Assembly: GCA_037440925.1 (NCBI GenBank)
Contig: JBBITF010000026.1
Coordinates: 1 to 39,284, forward strand
Reading direction: 5' to 3'
Source of the DNA: JAABUE01 sp037440925
GTDB lineage: Bacteria; Chloroflexota; Anaerolineae; Anaerolineales; Villigracilaceae
DNA: 39,284 nt
A program made the translations under genes and the position numbers. Below, piece after piece: positions 24,718 to 32,044 of this stretch. The notes below the pieces were generated by a model. The model did no database searches. It was given only the letters and a program-made list of their open reading frames with translations, and was not told the origin of the DNA. Within the stretch, counting starts at the first letter, position 1. Each line of letters starts with the position of its first letter.

Positions 24718-25461
24718 TTATCTCTGTAACCAGCCTAACACCCACACAATCAAGGGAGCAATCGCTAACGCCGGCAGGAAATTGCCGGCGCGAATCTTTT
24801 TGATTTCTAGCAGACTGCTCACAGCCAGCGCCGTCAGGATTACGCCGCCAGCAGCCGTCATTTCGTTGAGCATGGACTCGGTCACAAGAACGCTCAGCCC
24901 GGCTGCCATCAGACTGATTCCGCCCTGAAAGACCAGGATGACCAACGTGGAAAACAAAACCCCCACGCCCAACGTCGAAGCAAAGGCCAGCGAAGCAAAC
25001 CCATCTAACACCGATTTAACCGCCAGCAACTGGTAATCGCCGCTCAGCCCGTCCTGGATAGAACCCAGAATAGTCATCGGACCGACGCAGAAAAGCAGCG
25101 AAGCCGTCAAGAAACCGCGCACAAAACGACTATCCGCCCCCCCTTTCGGGGATGATCCGTCCGTCGGAGGCGAAACAGGTTCGGGGTCGCGCGCGAAGCG
25201 TTCCTCGAGGCGGCGTCCCAGGCGCTGGAGTCGCTCCTCGATTTGTCCCCATTCGCCCAGCAAAGCGCCTATCAAGAGCGCGCCTAAAACGATGAGGGGG
25301 TTTTCGGTTTTGAGGAACATCTGCACACCCAGGGCAGCGGTAAACAAGCCCATACCGGCAATGACGGTATGCTTCAAACGTTCTGGCAGGCGCGCGCCGA
25401 AGAGTAAGCCTAGCGTTCCGCCAAGCAAAACAGTGAAGATGTTGAGAATGGTGCCAGTCAT
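24718..25461 (-). CDS. DUF554 family membrane protein
   Basis: A 247-residue integral membrane protein with about six to seven hydrophobic segments. The DUF554 pattern is recognisable: GTILNIFTVLLGGTLGLLFG at the start, HTVIAGMGLFTAALGVQM, FCVGPMTILGSIQDGL in the middle, and MLNEMTAAGGVILTALAVSS near the end. A hydrophilic loop of about 35 residues (ERFARDPEPVSPPTDGSSPK) divides it after the third segment. Transport function is assumed for the family but not proven. It lies 7 nt downstream of the cobalamin adenosyltransferase gene and is probably co-transcribed with it. Confidence 0.9.
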   Translation of the reverse strand: MTGTILNIFTVLLGGTLGLLFGARLPERLKHTVIAGMGLFTAALGVQMFLKTENPLIVLGALLIGALLGEWGQIEERLQRLGRRLEERFARDPEPVSPPTDGSSPKGGADSRFVRGFLTASLLFCVGPMTILGSIQDGLSGDYQLLAVKSVLDGFASLAFASTLGVGVLFSTLVILVFQGGISLMAAGLSVLVTESMLNEMTAAGGVILTALAVSSLLEIKKIRAGNFLPALAIAPLIVWVLGWLQR

Positions 25462-25468
25462 ATTTCGG

Positions 25469-26011
25469 TTATTCCTTTGCCAACGAAGTAGAACGGCCGG
25501 CAGTCTGGTTTTCTAAAATTTCCAACACAAAACACAACGAAGACAAGCGATTCAGGTAACGCAACAATTCGGGGTTGCTCAGTTCGCTCAAATCAAACAA
25601 CTCACTAACGCGCCGTTCCGCCCGCCGGACGATGGTGCGCGCCAGCGAAAGCGCCGCCCCGCTAGGCGTGTCGCCTGGCAAGATGAATTGTCGAGGCAGA
25701 GTGACCTGCCGGCTAATCGCGTCGGTTTGGGCCTCGAGCCATTCCACGCGCGCCGCATCAATGCCCTGGAACGTTGGAGCGGTTTCGGGCGTAGCGGCTA
25801 CTTCGGTCATCAACCGATACAGGTCTTTTTGCGCCTGGCGCAACAAAGGGGGAGTCTCCTGCGCCAGGCAAGAGGCGCGCGCCAGGCCCAAGGCGGCTGA
25901 GGCCTCGTCTAGCGCGCCCAGCGCCTCGATGCGAGGATGGTGTTTATAGACGCGGCCCGGCCCAAGTAAGCCGGTGGTGCCGTCGTCTCCACTGCGAGTA
26001 TAGAAAGACAT
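25469..26011 (-). CDS. PduO-type cob(I)alamin adenosyltransferase
   Basis: The enzyme transfers the adenosyl group of ATP to cob(I)alamin to make coenzyme B12. Starting at ATG 26011 the protein has 180 residues and begins MSFYTRSGDDGTTGLLGPGR, the ATP-binding signature of the PduO class. IEALGALDEASAALGLARA follows, and later the characteristic RTIVRRAERRVSEL and LLRYLNRLSSLCFVL. The upstream GTG-type extension to 26032 is rejected because the promoter -10 lies inside it. The -10 ends 8 bases before the ATG, so the mRNA is probably leaderless. The DUF554 gene follows. Confidence 0.93.
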   Translation of the reverse strand: MSFYTRSGDDGTTGLLGPGRVYKHHPRIEALGALDEASAALGLARASCLAQETPPLLRQAQKDLYRLMTEVAATPETAPTFQGIDAARVEWLEAQTDAISRQVTLPRQFILPGDTPSGAALSLARTIVRRAERRVSELFDLSELSNPELLRYLNRLSSLCFVLEILENQTAGRSTSLAKE

Positions 26012-26018
26012 GCCAGGA

Positions 26019-26048
26019 ATTATAAACGGCATTGCAGGTATTGGTCAA
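26019..26048 (-). promoter_or_regulatory. Promoter of the cobalamin adenosyltransferase gene
   Basis: Minus-strand -35 TTGACC (26048-26043) and -10 TATAAT (26024-26019) with an 18-bp spacer. The expected start is at 26012, one base before the ATG, so the transcript would have no leader or Shine-Dalgarno site. Confidence 0.8.
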
Positions 26049-26064
26049 AATGAAAAATCCAGCC

Positions 26065-26093
26065 TTGCAAAAGCCCTATAGATGATTTAGAAT
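26065..26093 (+). promoter_or_regulatory. Promoter of the TAP-like hydrolase gene
   Basis: TTGCAA (26065-26070) and TAGAAT (26088-26093) are separated by 17 bp. The expected start near 26100 leaves a leader of about 23 nt with AGAGAAG before the ATG at 26123. It is back to back with the adenosyltransferase promoter. Confidence 0.65.
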
Positions 26094-26122
26094 TCGTTTA
26101 TCTCAAATCAGAGAAGAATTGT

Positions 26123-28144
26123 ATGAAATTAAAAAAGTCGTTCCTGGCTTTGTCGGCGCTGGCGCTGGCGGCGCTGGCCTGTCAACTTTTTTCGCCTGTA
26201 GCGCCTACCGAAGCCCCGCCGGCTGAAACACAACCCCCTGTTACCGAGCCGGCGGCTTTCGACATGGCGGCTAAACTGGCAGAATTGGGTGGTCAACCGT
26301 GTGAGGAAAATCCAGATTTCACCTGCGTCACAATTCAAGTCCCGCTGGATCACTTCGACCCAGCCAACGCGGAGACATTGGATGTGGTCTTTGCAATTGC
26401 CCCAGCCAGCGGCGAGCGATATGGGATGTATGTGCAGGCCTTCCCTGGCGGGCCCGGCGGAGAAGGCATCAGTACGGGAGGCTTGCGATGGTTTTCTGAG
26501 AGCATCCTGGAGCATTACGATATCGTATACTTTGACCAGCGCGGGCTAGGGTTATCCCATCCGCTGGCCTGCCCAGTCGCCTACGCCAAGAATTTCCTGG
26601 GCTATCTGACTGAAACCGATCAAGGCGGGTTAGAGGGCTATGACCTGCCGCAGGAACAACAGGCCGCCATTGAAGACGCTCATACCTTTGTGGATGAATG
26701 TGTAGCCGAGATTGGCCCCGAGGCGGATAAACTGCGCTTCTTTGGCACCGATCAGGTAGCCGAAGACCTGGAAACCTTCCGCCAGATCATTGGCGACGAA
26801 AAGTTTTACTTGTACGGCGTAAGTTATGGCACATCGGTAGCGCAAAGATATGCGGCTGCTCATCCTGAGCACCTGGCTGGCTTGGTGCTAGATGGCACGC
26901 TAGATTTGACGTTGACCGGCGAGGAAAGCGCCCTGTCGCAAGAAAAAGCCTTCGACAAGGTGTTGGTGGCTACGTTGAAAGCCTGCGACGCAGATGAAGC
27001 CTGCGCTGCTGAATTGGGCGGAGATGCTTTGAAAGTGTACGACGATTTGGCGGCAAAAATCTCGAAGTCGCCCATTTCGTATGAGTTTCCCCTACCCTCT
27101 GGCGAAAAAGTCAAGCGCACATTTACCTTTAATCAGTTAGAGTTTACCGCTGCCTACCAAATGTATTCGCTCAGCGGGCGAATGATCTTTTTGCGCGCTC
27201 TGGCAGCCGCCAAGGAAGGCGATATGCTGCCGCTTGCGCGTTTGCTTTATCAACAAGGCACAATTGACCCGGCAACTTTCGAGTACGTCGGCGACCCAAC
27301 TTTCTCGGATACGATGTTTTACAGCGTCCTTTGCACCGACGATTCGTTCTTTGGAGGCAGCCCGCAAGAGCGCATCGAACAAACCATTGCAGCCGGGCAA
27401 GCCTCCAACGGCACCGTTCCACGGCTGGACGGCAGCGTATACACCGGTCTGACCTGCGCCTGGTGGCCGAGCGCGCCAACAGAAATCGTCAAAACCGAGC
27501 CTCTGGTGGCAGAAGGCGTGCCAACTTTTGTATTGAACGCCACGCTCGACCCGGCTACCCCCTTCGAGGAGGGCAAGGCTGTCTTCGAGCGCCTGGCAAA
27601 CGGTTATCACCTATACGTGGAAGGAGGGCGGCATTCCATCTATGGCTTTGGATACGATTGTCCCGACCAATACATCAGCGATTTCCTGGTGAATGGGAAA
27701 CTCCCCGACAAACATGAAATCGTCTGCGAGGACTGGGGCAACGCGGTCATCCGCGAGTATGTGCCTCGCATCCAGGCCAAAGCCAGCGCCTATGCCAACC
27801 CGCTGGAAATCATGTATGACATTGATAACGAAATCAGTTACCTGCCGGAATATTTCTACGGCTACTTCGAGGAGGACGTCTCGGTAGGATGCCCCTTAGG
27901 CGGATCGTTTACCTTTGGCCCTAGCGAAGCGGGGGAAGCCTATACGTTCGAAAGTTGCGCCTTTACGCAAGGCTTTGTCATGAGCGGCGAAGGCGGTTAC
28001 GACTATGAGAAAGGCCTGTTCACGCTGGATGTGAAAGTGAGTGGAGATAAAAGCGGCTCTCTCACCTATACCCGCGATGACAACGAAGGCACGTTTTCTG
28101 TCACCGGCGAGTATGGCGGCCAAAAAATTGATTTGAAGGAATAA
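26123..28144 (+). CDS. Secreted TAP-like alpha/beta hydrolase (probable lipoprotein)
   Basis: A 673-residue exported hydrolase related to tripeptidyl/prolyl aminopeptidases. The N-terminus has Lys residues, a hydrophobic stretch and C20 in a lipobox-like ALAC, followed by a Pro/Thr/Glu linker typical of a lipoprotein. The hydrolase domain shows FPGGPGGEG (oxyanion loop), YFDQRGLGLSHP, nucleophile S234 in YGVSYGTSVAQRYA, an acid in LNATLDPATPFEEG (near 476) and H in GGRHSIYGFG (near 503). About 130 C-terminal residues after the catalytic domain form an extra beta-rich part (SGEGGYDYEKGLFTLDVKV) of unknown role. It is monocistronic, with its own promoter and a strong terminator. Likely a cell-surface peptidase. 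Confidence 0.88.
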   Translation: MKLKKSFLALSALALAALACQLFSPVAPTEAPPAETQPPVTEPAAFDMAAKLAELGGQPCEENPDFTCVTIQVPLDHFDPANAETLDVVFAIAPASGERYGMYVQAFPGGPGGEGISTGGLRWFSESILEHYDIVYFDQRGLGLSHPLACPVAYAKNFLGYLTETDQGGLEGYDLPQEQQAAIEDAHTFVDECVAEIGPEADKLRFFGTDQVAEDLETFRQIIGDEKFYLYGVSYGTSVAQRYAAAHPEHLAGLVLDGTLDLTLTGEESALSQEKAFDKVLVATLKACDADEACAAELGGDALKVYDDLAAKISKSPISYEFPLPSGEKVKRTFTFNQLEFTAAYQMYSLSGRMIFLRALAAAKEGDMLPLARLLYQQGTIDPATFEYVGDPTFSDTMFYSVLCTDDSFFGGSPQERIEQTIAAGQASNGTVPRLDGSVYTGLTCAWWPSAPTEIVKTEPLVAEGVPTFVLNATLDPATPFEEGKAVFERLANGYHLYVEGGRHSIYGFGYDCPDQYISDFLVNGKLPDKHEIVCEDWGNAVIREYVPRIQAKASAYANPLEIMYDIDNEISYLPEYFYGYFEEDVSVGCPLGGSFTFGPSEAGEAYTFESCAFTQGFVMSGEGGYDYEKGLFTLDVKVSGDKSGSLTYTRDDNEGTFSVTGEYGGQKIDLKE

Positions 28145-28162
28145 GGCCGAGAATCAAGAAGC

Positions 28163-28201
28163 AACTTCCCGAAGGACTCGAACCTTCGGGAAGTTGTTTT
28201 T
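28163..28201 (+). terminator. Strong intrinsic terminator
   Basis: A perfect 13-bp stem (28163-28175 with 28183-28195, 7-nt loop) is followed by GTTTTTTG. It ends the TAP-like hydrolase transcript and faces the end of the mreB-like gene. On the minus strand the tail is less T-rich but could still work. Confidence 0.9.
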
Positions 28202-28205
28202 TGCC

Positions 28206-29213
28206 TTACACTTGCGGCAGATTGCGCCGCAGGATATTATACATTCCCAGCCCGCGCGCGGCGCCCTGCGCCACACAGGTCATAGGATTGTCCACAAGAT
28301 AAGCAGGAATGCCCAGGGACTTGGTCAACAGTTTATCAACGCCGCGCAAAAGCGCGCCGCCGCCGCACAGGGCCACACCGCGGTCAATGATGTCAGCCAC
28401 CAATTCAGGCGGGGTTTTTTCCAAAACACGACGGCCGGTCTCGACGATGTCTTTGAGCGGTTCTTGCAGGGCCTCGACAATCTCACCGGTCGTCAGGGTG
28501 ATGGGACGCGGCAGCCCGGTGACCTGGTCTTGACCCTGTACTTCCATGCTTTGTTCCATGTCTTGCGGAACAGCCGCGCCAATACGAATTTTCAACTGCT
28601 CGGCAGTTGGCTGACCGATGATGACCCCATACTTTCGGCGCGCATAGGTGATAATGGCCTCATCCAGTTCCAGGCCGCCGCCGCGCAGCGTTTCAGCCGA
28701 GACGATACCGTACATGGCCATCACAGAGGCTTCGGTGGCGCCGCCGCCCAGACAAATCACCATGTTCCCCGATGGAGAACCGATGGGCAAGTCAATGCCC
28801 AACGCCGCCGCCAGCGACTGCTGGATGAGGTAGGCTTCGCGGCTGCCGGCTTCCATGACCGCCTCATAAACGGCGCGGCGCTCAACGCTGGTCACGCCAT
28901 GTGGCACCGAGATCATCACACGCGGGCGGAAGATACGCATCGAACCGCTGACACGCCGCAAGAGATAAGAAAGCAGCGCTTCGGTAATTTCGTAATCGGC
29001 AATGACGCCATTTTTGAGGGGCCGGGCGACCTCGATGCTGTCTGGCACGCGCCCTGCCATCTCGCGCGCTTGCTGGCCAACAGCCACCATCTTTTGCTCA
29101 TCTACGGCAATGGCAACAACGGTTGGCTCTTCGAGCAGCAACTGTGTGCTGTCGGCCAGGCGAGTGAACACAGTGCCCAGGTCTATGCCCAGGTCTTTAG
29201 AAAGCCCAAACAC
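28206..29213 (-). CDS. MreB-family actin homologue with altered ATPase site
   Basis: The 335 residues align by eye with MreB/Mbl along their whole length: GIDLGTVFTRLAD at the phosphate-1 loop, RPRVMISVPHGVTSVERRAV, PSGNMV and the C-terminal GGGALLRGVDKLLTKSLGIP. Several usually invariant residues differ. The catalytic-Glu segment, normally IEEP, is IQQS (130-133). The phosphate-2 loop, normally DIGGGTT, is CLGGGAT (154-160). GDEMDEAI is GLELDEAI. ATP hydrolysis is probably impaired, so this may be a non-canonical filament or regulator. It starts at GTG 29213, 6 nt after atpC, as the last gene of the atp run. No mreC or mreD follows. Confidence 0.87.
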   Translation of the reverse strand: MFGLSKDLGIDLGTVFTRLADSTQLLLEEPTVVAIAVDEQKMVAVGQQAREMAGRVPDSIEVARPLKNGVIADYEITEALLSYLLRRVSGSMRIFRPRVMISVPHGVTSVERRAVYEAVMEAGSREAYLIQQSLAAALGIDLPIGSPSGNMVICLGGGATEASVMAMYGIVSAETLRGGGLELDEAIITYARRKYGVIIGQPTAEQLKIRIGAAVPQDMEQSMEVQGQDQVTGLPRPITLTTGEIVEALQEPLKDIVETGRRVLEKTPPELVADIIDRGVALCGGGALLRGVDKLLTKSLGIPAYLVDNPMTCVAQGAARGLGMYNILRRNLPQV

Positions 29214-29219
29214 AAGCCT

Positions 29220-29663
29220 TTACTCGGATTTCTCTTCGTAAGGGCGCGCTGAGGCCTTGCGGTAACGCCGCACGGCATCCAGGCGCAAGTTGGAACGACG
29301 TAATGCGGCTTCGATGGCCAGGAAATTGTCCATTTCAGCCGGCGCGCCGCTTTTGAGGGCTTCTTCGGCGCGTTTGCGGGCTGCTTCGGCACGCTCCAGG
29401 TCAATCTCGCGCACGTTTTCAGCGGCGTCTGCCAACACCGTGACAATATCGGGTTGCACCTCGGCAATTCCGCCCGCCACAGTGAAGATTTCTTCCTGTC
29501 CCTTTGTACGGACCTTGATGACGCCATAGTTCAGGGTAGTCAACAGAGGCGCGTGATGCGGCAGGATGCCCATTTCGCCTGCTGAGCCCGGCAGGACAAC
29601 GATATCTACATCTCCCTCGAAGACAGTACGGTCCTGAGAAACAATTTCACAGCGAATGGTCAT
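29220..29663 (-). CDS. atpC: F-type ATP synthase epsilon subunit
   Basis: The epsilon subunit of the F1 central stalk couples rotation and inhibits the enzyme. The N-terminal beta-sandwich reads TIRCEIVSQDRTVFEGDVDI, VLPGSAGEMGILPHHAPLLT and FTVAGGIAEVQPDIVTVLAD. The C-terminal helical part (EIDLERAEAARKRAEEAL) is complete. The ATG at 29663 is chosen because AAGGAGT lies 5 bases upstream; the GTG two codons before is too close to it. The product is 147 residues. A 68-nt spacer with a heptanucleotide repeat separates it from atpD. Confidence 0.95.
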   Translation of the reverse strand: MTIRCEIVSQDRTVFEGDVDIVVLPGSAGEMGILPHHAPLLTTLNYGVIKVRTKGQEEIFTVAGGIAEVQPDIVTVLADAAENVREIDLERAEAARKRAEEALKSGAPAEMDNFLAIEAALRRSNLRLDAVRRYRKASARPYEEKSE

Positions 29664-29672
29664 GAACACTCC

Positions 29673-29700
29673 TTACGATTTACGCTTTACGCTTTACGAT
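29673..29700 (+). repeat. Heptanucleotide tandem repeat x4 between atpD and atpC
   Basis: Four perfect 7-nt units, TTACGAT, TTACGCT, TTACGCT, TTACGAT, fill the spacer. On the coding strand the last unit runs into the atpC Shine-Dalgarno sequence (CGTAAGGAGT). No gene or hairpin is seen in the spacer. Confidence 0.9.
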
Positions 29701-29731
29701 TTGCAACAATCTGTAAAACAAAACGTAATCG

Positions 29732-31135
29732 TTATGCGCCCTGTGCCAGTTTCTCGGCCTTTTCACGCACATCTTCGATGGTGCCGGCCATCATGAAAGC
29801 CTGTTCGGGCAAGTCGTCGCATTTACCATCCAAGATTTCGCGGAAGCCGCGCACAGTCTCGCTCAATGGAACATAGCGGCCAGGGATACCGGTAAAGCGT
29901 TCAGCGACAAAGAAGGGCTGCGAGAAGAAACGCTCGATCTTGCGGGCGCGCGCCACAATGAGTTTATCGTCTTCAGAGAGTTCATCTATGCCGAGGATGG
30001 CAATGATGTCCTGCAAGTCTTTGTAGCGCTGCAAGACGCGCTGGACTTCGCGGGCAACGAAGTAGTGTTCCTCACCCACGATGTTAGGATCAAGGATTCG
30101 GGAGGTCGAAGCGAGGGGATCCACAGCCGGGTAGATGCCTTTTTCCACGATGGAGCGTTCGAGAGCGATGGTTGCATCCAAATGGGTAAAAGTCGCCACC
30201 GGCGCCGGATCAGAGTAGTCATCAGCCGGGACATAAACGGCTTGCATGGAGGTAATCGAACCTGAACGAGTGGAGGTAATGCGCTCCTGAAGTTCGCCCA
30301 TCTCGGTCGCCAGAGTAGGCTGATAGCCCACAGCAGAGGGCATACGCCCCAGCAACGCCGAAACTTCAGAACCAGACATGGAGAAGCGGAAGATGTTATC
30401 AATGAATAAAAGCACATCCCGCCCCTGGTCGCGGAAGTATTCGGCCATCGAAAGCGCAGTGAGGCCCACGCGCAGACGGACGCCCGAAGGTTCGTTCATC
30501 TGTCCGTACACCATCACGGTATCTTTCATCACGCCCGATTCGAGCATTTCGCGGTAGAGTTGTGTTCCTTCGCGGGTTCGTTCGCCCACGCCGGCAAACA
30601 CCGAGTTGCCTTCATGCTCAGTCGCAACCGAGCGAATGAGTTCCATGATGATAACGGTCTTGCCCGTGCCAGCGCCGCCAAAGATGCCGGTCTTGCCGCC
30701 CTTGGTAAAGGGCGCAACCAGGTCAATGACCTTGATGCCGGTTTCGAACACTTCCACGCGAGTGGATTGTTCGGCAAAGGGTGGGGCGGGGCGATGAATG
30801 GGATAGCGCAGGGAGGCTTGCACCTCGCCTTTCTTGTCCACCGGTCGGCCAAGAACGTTGAAGATGCGCCCCAGAGTGGATTCTCCTACCGGCACCATGA
30901 TAGGCGCGCCCGTTGCACGCGCCGGGATACCGCGCTGAAGGCCATCGGTCGAGTCCATTGCAACTGTGCGCACCCAATTTTCGCCCAGGTGTTTTTGGAC
31001 CTCGAGAACCAGGGGGTCTTGCCCTGGGCGTTCGATTTCGATGGCTTCAAAGAGTTCGGGGATGTCTCCATCTGGAAATTCGACGTCTACCACGCCGCCA
31101 AGAATTTGCACTACACGGCCAGTTGCATTTGCCAT
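29732..31135 (-). CDS. atpD: F-type ATP synthase beta subunit
   Basis: The catalytic subunit of F1. The 467-residue protein starts at ATG 31135 (MANATGRVVQILGGVVDVEF). Walker A is GGAGTGKTVIIMELI, the catalytic-site segment GVGERTREGTQLYREM carries the conserved Glu and Arg, Walker B is DVLLFIDNIFRF, and the DELSEED-like loop reads IDELSEDDK. A longer open frame to 31309 runs into atpG in another frame and is not coding. It is placed between atpG and atpC in the usual order. Confidence 0.98.
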   Translation of the reverse strand: MANATGRVVQILGGVVDVEFPDGDIPELFEAIEIERPGQDPLVLEVQKHLGENWVRTVAMDSTDGLQRGIPARATGAPIMVPVGESTLGRIFNVLGRPVDKKGEVQASLRYPIHRPAPPFAEQSTRVEVFETGIKVIDLVAPFTKGGKTGIFGGAGTGKTVIIMELIRSVATEHEGNSVFAGVGERTREGTQLYREMLESGVMKDTVMVYGQMNEPSGVRLRVGLTALSMAEYFRDQGRDVLLFIDNIFRFSMSGSEVSALLGRMPSAVGYQPTLATEMGELQERITSTRSGSITSMQAVYVPADDYSDPAPVATFTHLDATIALERSIVEKGIYPAVDPLASTSRILDPNIVGEEHYFVAREVQRVLQRYKDLQDIIAILGIDELSEDDKLIVARARKIERFFSQPFFVAERFTGIPGRYVPLSETVRGFREILDGKCDDLPEQAFMMAGTIEDVREKAEKLAQGA

Positions 31136-31157
31136 GATTAAGCCTCCAAGTATCGAG

Positions 31158-32042
31158 TTACTGAGCCAGCGCTTCCGCGCCGCCCACAATATCCAAGATG
31201 TCGTTGGTGATCGCCTGTTGGCGAACCTTGTTGTAAGCCAGTTGCAGCGCGCCGACCAGTTCGTGGGCATTATCGGTGGCATTGCGCATGGCCACCATGC
31301 GCGCCGCATGTTCGCTAGCCTGCGATTCTAAAATCGCCTGGTAAACCTGTAAGCCGGTAAAGCGCGGGATGATCTCATCCAAAATTTCGCGCTCCGCAGG
31401 CTCGTAGATGTAAGCAGCCGTCATCTTGCGCGCCCCCTCAAGGGTGACATGCTCGTGTTCCGCTTTCAATTCTAAGGGCAAAAGTTTTTGCGTCTCCACT
31501 GTCTGGCGCGACATACTGTGGAAGTTGGTATAGACCAGCCAAACTTCGTCCACTTCACCTTTCAGAAAGGAATCCACCGCCAGACGGCCAATGGCCGAGA
31601 CATCGGCAAAGGAGGGGGCTGCCGGCAGATTGCTGAAGTCGGCCAGCACTTCTTTACGGCGCCGAATCAACAAGTCACGTCCCTTGCGCCCTACGGCAAT
31701 GTATTTGACCGGCACTTTGTAACGGTCGAAATGCTGGGACACAAAACGAATGACGTTGGTGTTATACGCTCCTGCCAGGCCACGATCGCCGGTAATCACC
31801 ACCACAAGGGCGTTCTTGACCTCGGAACGCTCGCTCAACAGTGGATGCAATTGAGAGCGTCCAGGCTGACCGGCGACGTGCGTCAACACCTGCCAGGCTT
31901 TGGTGGCGTAGGGACGGGTGTCCATCACTGCCTTGACGGCGCGCCGCACCTTGCTGGCGCTGACCGCTTCGAGGGCGCGGGTCACCTGCGAAATGTTCTT
32001 GACGCTGCGGATTCTCATCCGCATTTCACGTGCGGAAGCCAT
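31158..32042 (-). CDS. atpG: F-type ATP synthase gamma subunit
   Basis: The rotor shaft of F1, 294 residues. The N-terminal helix ASAREMRMRIRSVKNISQVT and the C-terminal helix SEHAARMVAMRNATDNAHEL with YNKVRQQAITNDILDIVGGA are characteristic. The central Rossmann-like part includes VVVITGDRGLAGAYN. It starts 2 nt after the atpA stop, so translation is coupled. Confidence 0.97.
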   Translation of the reverse strand: MASAREMRMRIRSVKNISQVTRALEAVSASKVRRAVKAVMDTRPYATKAWQVLTHVAGQPGRSQLHPLLSERSEVKNALVVVITGDRGLAGAYNTNVIRFVSQHFDRYKVPVKYIAVGRKGRDLLIRRRKEVLADFSNLPAAPSFADVSAIGRLAVDSFLKGEVDEVWLVYTNFHSMSRQTVETQKLLPLELKAEHEHVTLEGARKMTAAYIYEPAEREILDEIIPRFTGLQVYQAILESQASEHAARMVAMRNATDNAHELVGALQLAYNKVRQQAITNDILDIVGGAEALAQ

Positions 32043-32044
32043 AG

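Noticed and set aside
28173..28183. tRNA T-arm-like GGTTCGAGTCC on the minus strand
   Set aside because: It is the loop and stem of a perfect 13-bp terminator; no other tRNA arms are present.
31136..31309. N-terminal extension of the atpD frame
   Set aside because: It reads through the end of atpG in another frame; MANATGRVVQILGGVVDVEF at 31135 is the true start of a beta subunit.
32022..32036. TTTCACGTG, half of a parS-like sequence
   Set aside because: Only one half matches the parS palindrome, and it lies inside the start of atpG.
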